A DNA stretch of 64,000 bases from Adiantum capillus-veneris (lineage: Eukaryota > Streptophyta > Polypodiopsida > Polypodiales > Pteridaceae): NCBI GenBank assembly GCA_014529385.2, contig CM043953.1, forward strand, positions 89,274,342-89,338,341, read 5' to 3'. Below the pieces are notes generated by a model that was given only the letters and a program-made list of their open reading frames with translations, searched no databases and was not told where the DNA came from. The position numbers and the translations under genes are program-made. Shown here piece after piece: positions 33,279-45,260 of the stretch (within the stretch, counting starts at the first letter, position 1; every line of letters starts with the position of its first letter).

Positions 33279-34088
33279 TGTCACAAGCTGATGACGTGGC
33301 TACCCAATACACACACACACCCTCTCTTGGCATGGAACAGGCAGTGACACTGGCAGAAATGATGACATTGCAGGTAGTGAGGCTGGCAGGCAGTGACGTG
33401 GTAGGACCGTATGGCAGCCCCGGGCTGCAGAGCTGATGTGGTAGATTTCTGTACGAGAGTTGCACGACAGCTTTCTCATGCTGTTTTTTTTGCGGTAGTT
33501 TTGGGCCAGCTTTTGGTTATGTAAAACTGTACGCAAGATAGAAAGAGAGCTTTAATTTTTAAGCCTTGCTTTATTTACCAAGGTTTGAGAGGAATTGCCA
33601 TTTATTTTTAAAGTGCTTTTGATTTACAGCTTTTGGGGCTCTGCTTTCGGCATCCCTTGTAAACCTTTATAAGTGTGGCTTGGCCTCTCACTTCTCAGAG
33701 CATCTGGATAGAAAGAGAGCTTTAATTTTTAAGCCTTGCTTTATTTACCAAGGTTTGAGAGCCCATTTATTTTTAAAGTGCTTTTGATTTACAACTTTTG
33801 GGGCTCTGCTTTCGGCATCCCTTGCAAACCTTTATAAGTGTGGCTTGGCCTCTCACTTCTCAGAGCATCTGGATGCAAAGTCTGAGAGTGAGACCCAGCC
33901 ACTCCGTGTATTTTGTGCAACAGATTAATATTAAAAGAAATACCAAAAGGGGCGCCAGTCTATGGGGCCATTATCCTCAGGCACTGAACTCCGCCGGGCC
34001 AATGTTGAATCAAATTGTGAACTGTTTTGAAGTGAATTCTTGTCGTCTCGCGGTATATTCTTGACTTGGAGTGTCCAAGTCTGTTAGA
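33279..34088 (+). repeat. G1 3' LTR with internal 170-bp duplication
   Basis: It begins TGTCACAAGC and ends CTGTTAGA, with terminal CA changed to GA, directly before the GAATC target copy. It is about 180 bp longer than the 5' LTR because a segment starting GATAGAAAGAGAGC is duplicated in tandem (33537-33706 and 33707-33871). The second copy lacks about 5 bp. Confidence 0.9.
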
Positions 34089-34950
34089 GAATCGCCAGGG
34101 GAGCCTCAAAAGGCCTTGGGATGCTTGTACAGGGCAGTAAGCACCTAGCAGTGGCAAAACAAAAAAATACAGCATGCTGAAATTGACCTGCAGTTCACTG
34201 AAAAACTTCCATACCGCAAGGGAAAGTGTCCTTGACATGTACTTTTGACCTAAGGGGATTTTTGCGTTGTTATGCTAGCGAAATTGTGTCAAAAACCTAC
34301 AATTAACACCATGGACAGGTTTGGACAGCTTGGTGAGGGTGTTCGGATCATTTATTTGCCAGAGAAGCCTCTGCAAAGCATTGGGCGCTTGTACACTACA
34401 ATTTAGGGAGATTTCCCACGAGGAATCTCGTCTATTTCAAGGGGCAAGTGATCCTACAGGTGCGAGAGCTGGAGGGCTATCCATAGAAGTGATCGGCAGA
34501 CGAATCGGAGCGCAAAACAGAGAATTCAGCGAGCTGTAATTTCTCGCCAGGTTTTGTAGTGCTCTAAAGTGCGTGTAAAGTCACTGTGTACTTGGGATTT
34601 TGTCCGTGGAAACTTCTACTGTGGTTATGTTGCCGAAATCGGGTTAGAGTAGAGGAATTTCAGCCCGATAAAAGGGGACAGCTTGTAGAAGTTTACAGAT
34701 TTTTCTCAAGTTTAATAAGAATAAAGAAATACCGAAAGGGACGCCAGTCATTGGGGCCAACAGGGTGTCGCTGTTTGCTTGGTAGCGCTCTAGCTACCGA
34801 GTCGTGAAATGTCTTGAAGTGTTGAATTCCAATCACAGGCTTATTCGTGAAGTTCCTTTGTGTCGTAAAGTTAAAATAAAGTTTTGGGTGAAAGCCAAAG
34901 TCTACCGCCCTACAAGCCGGTCTCATGTAGGAAGGTCGTGCAAAGCTGAG
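34089..34950 (+). repeat. LTR-like 5' flank of G0, diverged from the G1/G2 LTRs
   Basis: AAGAAATACCGAAAGGGACG near 34724, with GGGGCCAA following, matches the R/U5 part of the G1 and G2 LTRs, so this is probably the downstream half of the G0 5' LTR. The U3-like part contains imperfect internal repeats (GCCAGGGGAGCCTC near 34094 and GCCAGAGAAGCCTC near 34359). The TGTCACAA start seen in the other LTRs is absent, and the left border is unresolved. Confidence 0.5.
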
Positions 34951-35109
34951 GGACGTGCAAGGACTGACGGTGCTAAAGGCGCGCAGACAGTTTTACGTGC
35001 GGGTCTTCTTCACGCTCACCCTCTTTCGACACTCCCCCACCCCACACACACACACACACACACACACATATTTCATGTACATACACACGCATGCATGCAC
35101 ATGATGGAA

Positions 35110-36480
35110 CCCGAAGCCGCTTCTTAAATGGAGCAAACCCACCGACATCGAGCCCCTTACGAGAAGAAATATGGCCAAGAACAACGCAAAAAGACGACAT
35201 AAACAAGGTGGAGGACAAGCTCAACAACGCCATCAAGGATAACAAGAAGATGGTGGGATCCACCCTCAACACCATCATCAACCGGGTTTCCAAGCTCGAG
35301 AAGGAGATGGAGGAATCTGCAAGAAAGCAGAAGAAGCTTGTGCGTTTTGAAGGACTACCCAGTTCTTCTTCTTCTTCTGACAGTTCTCCTAGCTCTTCCT
35401 CTTCTGACAAGACAGAAAGGGCAAGAAGCGAAGCAAAAAGCAAAGCTTGGAAAGAACAAGAAAAAGGCAAAGAAGATCAAATTCTGACCTCTGACAGTTT
35501 AGACTCTGACAATCACATGTTTTATGCAAAGAAGAGGCACTTTTACAGAGCCAAACCAATACGATTTCCTTGAAGATAAGAGCAAGAAGACAAAGGAATT
35601 TAAAGGTGAACAATCAATAATATTTGAATCCTTTTATGGATTCCAAGATGCTCTGAGGAAATTTGAATCCTTTTCTGGATTCCGAGATGCTCCGAGGGCT
35701 TTGGCATTCAGCAGTTTGACATAGCCTTCTTTGGAGGGCATTACTCCGAGGAAATTTGAATCCTTTTCTGGATTCCGAGATGCTCCGAGGGCTTTGGCAT
35801 TCAACAGTTTGACATAGCCTTCTTTGGAGGGCATTACTGCGAGCAATCCAAGATTAGGAGGGTTGCATCGTTTTTAAAGGGAAATGCTCGAACATGGTGG
35901 TCCACTCTTCTTCTCAGGAAAGAAGCCCCGTTAAGTGGTTGAAGTTCACACGGCTCTTTATTTCTTCTTGGTTGACCCAGGAGTATGAACGAGATGTGCG
36001 AACCACTTGGAACCATCTTCGGATGACCAAGGGTGATACTTTGGACACATATTACGAGAGGTTTTGGGATTATTTTCTACCAACCTCTTCGTTAGAAAAG
36101 GTTAGAACAAATTGACTGGTTTTTCTGCGGATTCCCTACAGAGATCCGAGATTATTGCCTTGAACAAAAGTCTGAGTCTATTAGAAAATTAATGGGATAT
36201 GCGAAACGGGATTCGCGATACATTCTAGGAATTTGACCTACCCCATTGATGAAGTTTTGACTCAAAAAAACCAGATAGACCTCGAACAATGAAAATAGAA
36301 AGAAACAGAAGCTCGAGGAAAAGAAGGATACATGACCCCGATTGACTAATAGAGAGAGAGAAAACTATCTCAAAGAGGGAAAGTGTTTTGGTTGTAGGGA
36401 AGAAGGGCACATCTCCGCAAGGTGCCTCAAAAAGGCACAACGAGGATAGATGGAAGACAGTCCAGACAGCTCTAGAGCAA
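35110..36480 (+). pseudogene. G0 gag, decayed, with in-frame duplication
   Basis: A helical N-terminal part (NRVSKLEKEMEESARKQKK) is followed by a Ser-rich linker and the Gag core with FLKGNARTWW (about 35874) and FISSWLTQEYERDVR. A 93-bp (31-codon) segment starting GAGGAAATTTGAATCC is duplicated in tandem at 35655-35747 and 35748-35840. A zinc knuckle CFGCREEGHISARC lies near 36390-36430. Frameshifts separate these parts. The N-terminal coiled-coil-like segment is clearer here than in G1 or G2. Confidence 0.75.
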
Positions 36481-37451
36481 CAGAGGAACGTGGTAGAAAA
36501 AGCAAGATGAAACCAGGACTGGTACCGGATTGCATGGGAACCGACCCAAGCGAGATGGATGAAAGTACAAAACTTTGCCGTGGCTTGGGGCAGAGTGAAA
36601 GAGCAAGAAGCCCTTATCTTTTTTGATGGAGGAGCCAAGGCCAACTTCATATTATCTGAATTGGAGGCGTGGCTCGAGATTACGCCCGATAGGATGGGGC
36701 CACCGGCAGAGGCAGTTCTAGCGGCGCCCGGATAGGATGTAGACATTATGCCTGTCATTGGCAAACTTCGTTTGCATTGTCAGGGGTATTTAGGGCACGA
36801 GGACTTTTACATCATGCCTTTGGAAGGGTGTGACGTTCTTCTAGGAATCCCTTGGTACCATAAGAACAACGCCATGGTTGACTATCAGGCCAAGAAAGCG
36901 ACTTTGACAAATGAGAAGGGCAAAAAAATTGTACTTGATGTGAAATCGAAGGGCAAGTCCGTCCCTATTGTATCGGCTTCGGTCATTCTAAAATTAATTA
37001 AAATCCAGTCTCTTTGTTTACTCGATCTTTTTAAAAGAATTGAATGATGAACAACGAACGAACATGTCTGATCTAGACAAAGAACAACAAGGATTTCTCC
37101 ACACACATGCTGCTTGTTTCTCAAAAGGACTTCCTGGCGAGTCGCCCTCATCTCGTCTTAAGGACCATACTATTGATCTGATTCCCGCAACCACACCACC
37201 GAACCGGCCACCTTACCATGTTAGCCGAGCCTAGAATGAAGAAATCATGAAGTGAAAGACCTTCTTGAAAAGGGTCTCATCCAACCGAGTACTTCATCCT
37301 ACGGTTCTCTGGTTTTACTTGTTCTAAAGAAAGGCAGATCTTGGAGGATGTGCATTGACTATAGAGCTCTCAATAAAATCACTATCAAGAGCAGATTTCC
37401 AATTCCAAGGATCGATGATATTCTTGATCGACTTCAGGGATCCTCTTGTTT
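36481..37451 (+). pseudogene. G0 protease and start of RT
   Basis: The protease reads FFDGGAKANF (DGG at 36625-36633) and continues to YLGHEDFYIMPLEGCDVLLG in a second frame. RT begins about 37160 (DHTIDLIPATTPPNRPPY) and has KDLLEKGLIQPSTSSY and [15 protein letters not shown]. It stops at LQGSS, where LINE 1 is inserted, and resumes at 49892. Confidence 0.82.
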
Positions 37452-37559
37452 TTTTTCCAGATAAATAGATCCTTCTATTAGTTACTGAAACTTCCATAGG
37501 GCTACAACCACCTTTGGTAGAGAGGGCTACGACAAACATAAGGAGGAGACTCTCCCAGT

Positions 37560-38938
37560 GAAAAACAACATATATACAATGAGGCTAAATCAAGAGATGG
37601 GAGGAGGGAAAAGCCACACAGGTGGGCGGTAGTACCATCTCAGCACACCCTGAACCATGGTGAAGAAAGGCCCAGGGCGCAAGAGTCGAAGGAAAGCCTC
37701 TCTATGCTCCTGCATGCGGTCGGAGCTGCCCTGGAGTCTCTTGAACTGTCCTCTGAGAGTGTGGATCAGCTCTAGCCAAAGATCGCGAACAGTCTCTGCT
37801 GGTGGTACAAGGCGAGCCTCAAAGATGTGGAAGAAGCGGGCCCGCCAGATGAACCAGAGTGTCAAGCCGCAGATGAGCTTCCAACACTCCTCTCTCTCAC
37901 TGCACCACTCCTGTGGAATAAGCTCTCTAGCAGGCTAGAGTGTAGGTCGACCCCCCTGCATCACTATCATCCTGCTGGTGGAGGATAGCTCAAACTGAAG
38001 TGTCGGGCCAGTGAGAGTGGACCAAGTAACTGCCCTCCAAGTGTACTGCAGTGCCGTGGAAAGAGCTGGCACAGCCGAAGGACATGAAGCCAAACCTGTT
38101 GTGCCAAAAGACAGTCTCAAAGACAATGGCGCTGACTCGAGAGGTGTGAGCCACTGAGCAGGTACTACCTCTATGATGTCCTGACACATGCTCTGCACCC
38201 CTCTCATGTCCTGTATAGCTGGATGCTTTGAAGCTCCTCTGACAAACCTGAAAACTGTAGCCAATCACCTAAAGTGCTGGACTCTTTGCAATGGGACCCT
38301 AAGAAACATGAGGCCTACTACCAACCAAGTGGCCTCTCTGAGTGCTAACCATGGGGTTCCAAAACAGGGGCTGTCTAAGGCTCTCCTCTGTGCAATTAGG
38401 CTGATGCTTCTCCAGTCCTCTCCGCAGCTGCTCCCAGCAATGGAGAAGACTCACAGTGAAACGGTCCTCAAGTCTCTTGCTCAGGCCAACTTTGCGTATC
38501 TCTGTGAAAATCCATCTGGTCGAAGGTCGCCAGGGGCCTCCAGCCTGAGGTACTCTAGCACTAAGCCGCTGCAGCAAAAACTTCTTCCAGGGCTCCTCCC
38601 CTGGAAGTAATCCTCTGACAATAAACTTCCCAAGAAGGTCTCTACTCTGCTATGCTGGGTCTATGATCCCCAACCCTCCTTGAGAACAAGGAAGAGTGAT
38701 GACCTACCAGGCCACTTTGGTGCGGGCTATGTGAGTGTCATTCCCGGACCAAAGGAAGTTCCTGATTAGCCTCTCTACCTGGTTGATGAGGAACTTGAAA
38801 AGATCCAAGAAGAAGTGATGTACCACATAGTAGCCAACAACACCTGGTTGGCCACTACAACTCTACCTGCCAGAGAAAGTCGTGCGGAACTCCAATGTAA
38901 CAACTGTCACATGACGGGCACTTGACAGCCCAAGTATC
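37560..38938 (-). pseudogene. LINE 1 ORF2, C-terminal region
   Basis: Minus-strand frames encode the post-RT region: ARVPQAGGPWRPSTRWIFTE near 38500, and further on FIWRARFFHIFEARLVPPAE with LRWYYRPPVW near the end (37865-37590). Stops and a ~0.6-kb deletion break it. The 5' side is cut at 38939 by G2, and the LINE continues at 46522. Confidence 0.75.
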
Positions 38939-39573
38939 TGTCACAAACCGGTGACGTGGCTGCTTGGTACACACACCCTCCCCGCATGGACAGCCCCAGA
39001 AAATGACCTCCGCTGGTAGCAGTCCCGGAACAGCCAATGTTGACGTGGCAGGTGCTATACAACAGTCCCCGAAAAACGCGACGCCATTCACGGGCAGGCA
39101 ACCATGTGGCAGGACGTACGGACGATAGATTTTTTGGGCTACTTTTGCTGGCTACGCAATTTACAGAGAGAAAGAGAGAAAGAGCTTTTGCTTTATTTAC
39201 TCAAGAGAGAGATTGTGAGAGACAGAGAGCTTTTGCTTTATTTTTGGCAAGGCTTTTGATTTTGAAGCTTTTGGGCTCTGCTTTTGGGATCCCTTGTAAC
39301 TTATTTAATGGCGGCTTGGGCTCTCACTTCTCAGAGCATCTGGACGTAGAGTTTGAGAGTGAGTCCCAACCACTCGCTTGTACTTTGAGTTGCAAATTAA
39401 TAGAAAAAGAAAATTGAAATACCAAAAGGGGCGCCAGTCTTTCGGGCCAATATCTCTAGGCACGGAACTCCGTTGGGCCAGTGTCGAATCAATTGTGAAC
39501 TGTGAACTGATTCGAAGTGTATTCTTGTGGTGTCGCGGTAGAATCTTGACTTGGAGTGTCCAAGTCTGTTACA
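38939..39573 (+). repeat. G2 5' LTR
   Basis: 635 bp, from TGTCACAAACCGG to TGTTACA. It contains AATACCAAAAGGGGCGCCAG in the R/U5 part. One base after its end comes the primer-binding site, and the Gag ATG (39574-39576) overlaps that site by two bases. Confidence 0.92.
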
Positions 39574-41026
39574 ATGGTATCAAAGCACATCCGATTTCTC
39601 TTCTTTGGAAAATTTGATCCTTTTTATGCGGCACTTATGGCTTCCGACAGAGATCAATCGACTTCCTTTGCATCCAGAGATGCGGGAAGAGATCACAACG
39701 ACGATTCACGCAAGGAGTATGGCCCGCCTCGGCCTACTCAGGTGGAGATCGAAGAGATGGAGCGTCGACGATTGATCGGCAATGTAACAAAGATGATGCT
39801 AAAATTTGCAAAATTTATGAGCTAGACCTCCTTCGACGAGGTGCACGCACAGCGGCGTCAGACCACAGAACCACCCCTCAAACTGGCACTGAAGAAACCT
39901 CCTACTCCAAGGATGTATACAGAGCAAGAATTAGAAGAGGTGGTTGATGCACGAATTGCTCAGATTTTTGACGCGCAGAACAAAGCAGAAAAGCACGACA
40001 AAAAGCAAAAGAAAGGTACCGACTTCCCGGGTTTATTTATGTCGTCAGTCTACATTTGCATCGGCAAGAAGATAGAAGAAGCATGTTCGATTTGAAGGAG
40101 TACCCAGTTCTTCTTCTTCTTCTTCTTTTGACAATTCTTCTAGCTCCTCTGACTCGAGCAAAGAAGACAGAAAAAGCAAAAAGCGAATCAAAAAGCAAAG
40201 CTTCGGAAAGAGCAAGAAAAAGGCAAAGAATCCTAAATCTCGCCCCGTGGTTGACAGTTCTACAGAGTACTCGTCTTCAGATAGTTCGGACTCTAATGAC
40301 AACAGATTTATGCAAAGAAGAAGAATTTTTATAAAGCCAACCAGTATGACTTTCTGGAAGATAAAAGCAAGAAAGTCCAAGAGTTTAAGGAAGGTGGACA
40401 GTCAATTAAATTTGGCATGTTTTCTGGTTATAGAGATGCTTCGAAGGCTTTGTCTTTCATACAGCAGTTTGACATAGCTTTCTCAAGAGGGCATTACTCA
40501 GAGCACTCCAAGATTCAGAGGGCTGCCTCTTACTTCAAGGGAAATGCTCGAACTTGATGGTCCACGCTTCTATTAAACAAAACAGCGCCAGTCAAATGGC
40601 TGAAATTCAAAAGGATTTTTATTTCTTCTTGGCTGACTTGAGAGTAAATGCGACATATGAACTGCTTGGAACCATCTTCGGATGACCAAGAAAGATACAG
40701 TGGACGCTTATTGCGAGAGATTCTGGAGCTCTTTTCTACCCGCCTCTTCATTTAAGAAGATCCCGTTCAAAGAACAGATTGAGTGGTTTACCTTGGATCT
40801 TCCTACAGAGATCCGAGATCACTGCTTATGACAAAAGTCAGCTTCCATTCAGGAACTGATGAGTCATGCGAAACAGGGTTTTTCCATTCACTCAGGCAAT
40901 TTGATCTACCCCACATATGAAATCATGACGCAAAGGACCGAACAGACTTCGAAAAATGAAAGTAGAAAGGGGAAGAGCAACCTAGAAAAGAAAGAAAAGG
41001 ATGCACGACTCAAACTCACTCCTCGC
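39574..41026 (+). pseudogene. G2 gag, decayed
   Basis: The ATG at the LTR border opens MVSKHIRFLFFGKFDPFYAA and runs to a TAG near 39825. The next frame has KKPPTPRMYTEQELEEVVDA (about 39890) and KKQKKGTDFPG, then a Ser/Lys-rich linker. The Gag core lies near 40500 (FKGNART, with the following Trp codon changed to TGA) and continues to about 40990. It is then cut by the LINE tail; the zinc knuckle resumes at about 42045 (CFGCGETGHISAKC). Confidence 0.78.
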
Positions 41027-42029
41027 TGTCTCTTACACGGGTGGAGATCACTAGACTCATTCGTCAGGACCTGATCCAGCTCGACACCAGGAGGACATGG
41101 ATAGAGCCGCCTCAGGAGTTGAGCACGAAGATGGCTTTCTATAGAGAGCATCTTCTCCACCTCACAGGAGATGGGTTTGTGATTCGACCCAGCTACATGG
41201 ACACACATATGTCTCATGGTTTGCGTTGTGCCATTGGTCAGATACGCACATCCTCACATCAGCTCGAGATTGAGACTGGTAGATTCAGAGGGATACCAGC
41301 AGACAGCAGGATATGCCGATTATGCCAGAGAGAGCCAGAGACAGAGTTGCACTACATATGTCATTGCACAGTGTTCTATGAGATACGGGGGCGTTTCCAC
41401 TGCTTATTCAGAGAGGGTTTTGGTCCTCTATCTAGGGTCATGAGTTATGAGGATCAGAGATGTCTTGGACTATATCTACTTGAGTTACACAGGCATAGAG
41501 ACACTTTACTGGGGAGAGCTAGAGAGAGGCAGTCCCAGAGACACATTACAGATTTCTTTTCACTAGATATGGGACAGCCAGAGGAGCAGCCACCACTGCA
41601 GAGCTCGTCCCACACTCATTCGACCACTACTGGCACTCTCATCGACCGAGCATTGGAGCTACAGAGATACAGACGACCGCGACTGAGGAGAGGAGCTACA
41701 CAGCATCGACGGAGACTACAACAGAAGATTCGAGCCATACTCTCTCGACATCCAGAGTGCAGATGAGGATGGATCCTCACCATTTCTTCCATCTTTGTTT
41801 CACACACTGTTACATCCAGTTTACCGGATACCTATTGTATCAGCTGCTACACCCACGTAGTTTTAGATTGTAGTAGTAGTAGTAGTATTTTGTTCCACTT
41901 CTAGTTCTTTTCTAGTTCTTTTGTACCCAGACATGGTATTAGATTCACTATTTTGTAACTGATTGGTCTCATAGGTCATTTTGGCCTTTTGAAGACGTTA
42001 ATATAACATTTCATTTCATTTCATTTCTA
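41027..42029 (+). mobile_element. 5'-truncated LINE tail inside G2 gag
   Basis: One open frame (41041-41766, 241 codons) encodes a LINE ORF2 C-terminus with a Cys-His cluster (CRLCQREPETELHYICHC) and an Arg-rich end. The 3' UTR contains CTCATAGGTCATTTTGGCC and ends in (ATTTC)n. In G1 the flanking sequence runs from ACTCACTCCT through about 16 bases to ACATCAAAG. Here those bases are replaced, so insertion came with a small deletion and no clear target duplication. It belongs to the same lineage as 1463-2577 and not to LINEs 1-3. Confidence 0.8.
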
Positions 42030-45000
42030 CATCAAGGAGGGAAAGTGCTTTGGATGCGGGGAAACTGGGCATATCTCCGCGAAGTGCCCTAAAAAGGCAT
42101 AGAAACAACAAAACGACAAGGATGAAGACAGGCAAGAGAGTTCGAGAGCAGCTGAGGAACGTGGGCAAGATGAAAACAAGACTGGTTCTAGATTGCGTGG
42201 GTACCGACCCAAGCACGATGGACGAGAGTACAAAACTTTGCCGATCATGGGGCAATGTGAAAGACCAAGAAGCCGTGATCTTCTTTGATGGAGGAGCCAA
42301 GGCCATTTGGTATTTGGGGCATGAGGACTTCTACATAATGCCTTTGGAAGATTGTGATGCCTCTTGGGAATTCCCTGGTACCACAAGAACAACGCCGTGG
42401 TCGACTATCGGGCGAGAAAAGCGACTTGGACCACAAAGAAGGGCAGAACCATTGTACTCGATGTAAAGCTTAAGGGCGAGTCTGTCCCTATCGTATCGGC
42501 TTCGGCCATTTCAAAATTAATGAAATCCAATTTTTGTGTTTACTTGATCTTCTTGAGAGAGATGAATGATGAGAATAGAACAAATATGTCTGAACTTGAT
42601 AAAGAACGCCAAGATTTTCTCCACACTCATGCCGATTGCTTCTTAGAGGGGCTACCAGGCGAGCTACCACCCGCTCGTCCTGAAAATCATACCATTGATC
42701 TGATACTTGGAAGCACACCACAGAACCGGCCACCTTACCGTGTGAGCCGAGCCGAGAATGAAGAGATTATGAACCAAGTGAAAGACCTCTTGGAAAAGGG
42801 TCTTGTCCAGTCTAGTACTTCACCGTACTGCTCTCCATGTTGTTGGTTTTGAAGAAAGACGGATCTTGGAGAATGTGCATTGATTATAGAGCTCTCAACA
42901 AAATCACCATCAAGGACAGATTTCCGATTCCTTGAATCGATGATATACTTGACTGACGTCAAGGATCCTTGTGCTTTAGCAGGATCGACTTGAAAAGTGG
43001 ATATTATCAGATCTGAATCGCGTCGGGAGATGTCTACAAGACAGCCTTTTGGATGACTTTTGGGTTATTTGAGTTTTTGGTGATGCCTTTTGGCCTAACC
43101 AATGCTCTTGCGACATTTAACCGGATAATGGACAGGATTTTTCGAGAGTACAGACTATTTGTTGACACTTTCTTTGACAACATCATTGTTTTTTCCAAGG
43201 ATGAGGCAACACATAGAGAACTTCTGCTTCAGGTCTTTCAGGCATTACGAGATCACAAGTTGGTGATTAATGCAAAGAAAAGTGATCTTTTCCTACCAGA
43301 GATACACTTTTTGGGACACGTTGTCTCAGCACAACAAGAGTGCAGATGGACCCGGCCAAGATAGAGACTATCTGTGATTGGCTCAATTTGAAGAATGTCC
43401 ATGAAGTTAGAAGCTTCTTGGGCTTGTGTTCGTACTACAGGCGGTTCATTAAAAAGTTTGCAGAGGTTGTTTTCCCTTTGCATATCTTGACACAGAAAGG
43501 AGTCCCTTTCTTGTGTGGACCCACAGAGGTGACTGCCTTTCAGACTTTGAAAGAGAAATTGACTACAAGACTAGTTTTGACTTTGCCGGACTTGCAGAAG
43601 TCATTTGAATTATATTGTGATGCTTGTGGTCGTAGTCTGGGTGCGGTCTTAATGCAAGAAGGCCATGTCATTGCCTACGAGAGCCGACTGTTCTCAAGGC
43701 CAGAATTGACAGCACAGATTTATGAGAAAGAGCTTTTGGCGGTTATCCATGCTCTTACTCAGTGGCGACATTACCTACTCGGAGCGGATTTTACTATCTT
43801 TACAGACCATTAGAGTTTACGCTAGTTCTTGTCACAGAAGCAACTATTGGAAAAGCAAATGCGGTGGGCGTACATCTTGTCACAATTTCAGATTGTCCAT
43901 GTGCAGGGACATAAGAATTTGGTGGCAGATGCTTTGTCTCGAAAGCCGTTGGTTCTGGCTATTTTCACGATTCATCATAGGAGCTTTGAGGATATGGTCA
44001 ATTAGTATGTCACAGATACAAATTTTGCAGAGATTTTCACACGGATACGGGATGGGGAGACAGTAGCGGAATATTCCATTCGGAATGGCTACTTGATGAG
44101 GAAAACCATGTTGTGCGTTACACAGCCGTTGAGGGAAAAGGTTATGACCGAATGCCACTCTCCGTCTTTTACGGGTCACCGCGGAATTGCTACCACCTTG
44201 AAAGGGGTAGAGAGATGCTTCTTTTGGCCGAGACTCAAGAAGGATGTGGACGAGTATGTGCGCAGTTGCTTGGTATGCGGCCGTATATGCCAGAAGGTCA
44301 AGTTTGACAAGCATAAAGCACAGGGATTGTTACAGCCTTTCCCCATACCCACCCGCCCCTGGAAAAGTCTTACAATGGATTTCAAATTTTGATCTCCCGA
44401 AAACACAATGTGGGCACGATTGTTTATAGCCTAGATCTTCAGATTACATGAGACGATTGTCTCTGACAACACGGACCCCAGGTTCACGAGTTTGTTTTGG
44501 ACGGCTATATTGGAGAACATTGGCATGCGGTTGCAGTTCTCGCCATCGTTCCACCCATAGACTGACGGGCAATAAGAGATTGCTAATTCAGTGGTACTGA
44601 ATTTGTTGAAGTCTTCTTTGTTGGATCAGAAGACTACTTGGGAAAGGTTTTTACCTTTGGTGGAATATGCCTGCAGAAACACGATCAACTCTTGGATGGA
44701 AGAGGTGCCATTTGAGATATTTGAATTTGCTACAAAACCCTTCCTTAGCACGAAAGATACGATTTTTTTTAAAGCCGACCAGTTCCAAGGGACTTGGATT
44801 TGGTCCGAAAGGCATTCGAGAAATCTCAGAAAAAGGCAGCGGATCGACTTCGTCGTGATTTGAAATTGAAGGAGAACGATTGGGTGCTCTTACATTTTGG
44901 GAAGGCTGAGAAAGAAAAACGGGAAAGGAGCGGTTTTCTTGAAAGCTTAGCATGAGATAGTGTGGACCTTTCCAGATTTTCTGAAAAGATAAATGATGTC

Positions 45001-45260
45001 TCCTTTGGACTGAAGCTACCCGATACTTGAAGAATTCACAATGTTTTTCATGTGAGTCTCTTGAAGCCTTTTGAAGGCGATGTGTCCGATGATGGGGAGC
45101 CAGATGAGCAACCCGAAGTAGACGATAACGAGCAGATACTCGTTCCAGAGCAGAGATTGGCACAGAACTAAAGAAGGTAAAGCGATAAGACAGTTCTTGG
45201 TTAAATTCAAGACCTGCTCTGCATTGGATGCGAAGTGAATGGAGAAGGAGGACCTGGCAG
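42030..45260 (+). pseudogene. G2 pol: protease to chromodomain-like end
   Basis: The zinc knuckle remnant is followed by the protease FFDGGAKA (DGG 42287-42295). The segment after it is deleted to YLGHEDFYIMPLE. RT spans about 42690-43400, with [16 protein letters not shown] and FFDN at 43170-43181 (second catalytic Asp changed to Asn). RNase H follows (ELYCDACGRSLGAVLMQEG, YEKELLAVIHALTQWRHYL). Integrase has CHSPSFTGHRGI and RSCLVCGRICQKVKFD, with an apparent small insertion near the second Cys pair. The C-terminus (FHVSLLKPFEGD) reaches about 45260. Frameshifts are frequent after 43800. Confidence 0.82.

Larger units (their letters stand above)
25881..34088 (+). mobile_element. Ty3/gypsy chromovirus-type element G1, both LTRs, TSD GAATC
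   Basis: TGTCACAA... LTRs at 25881-26508 and 33279-34088 flank gag-pol in the order Gag, CCHC, protease, RT, RNase H, integrase and a C-terminal chromodomain-like segment. GAATC at 25876-25880 and again at 34089-34093 is a perfect 5-bp target duplication, so both outer borders are original. A purine tract (AAGAGGGGGG) precedes the 3' LTR. The 8.2-kb element carries a 1.14-kb insertion in RT (29268-30408), a duplication in its 3' LTR, and many stops and frameshifts, so it is not autonomous now. It lies just left of the older element G0. Confidence 0.92.

Noticed and set aside
37935-38610. Plus-strand frames across 37.6-38.6 kb and 47.7-49.5 kb as host genes
   Set aside because: They are antisense shadows of the minus-strand LINE ORFs, which carry the recognisable motifs.
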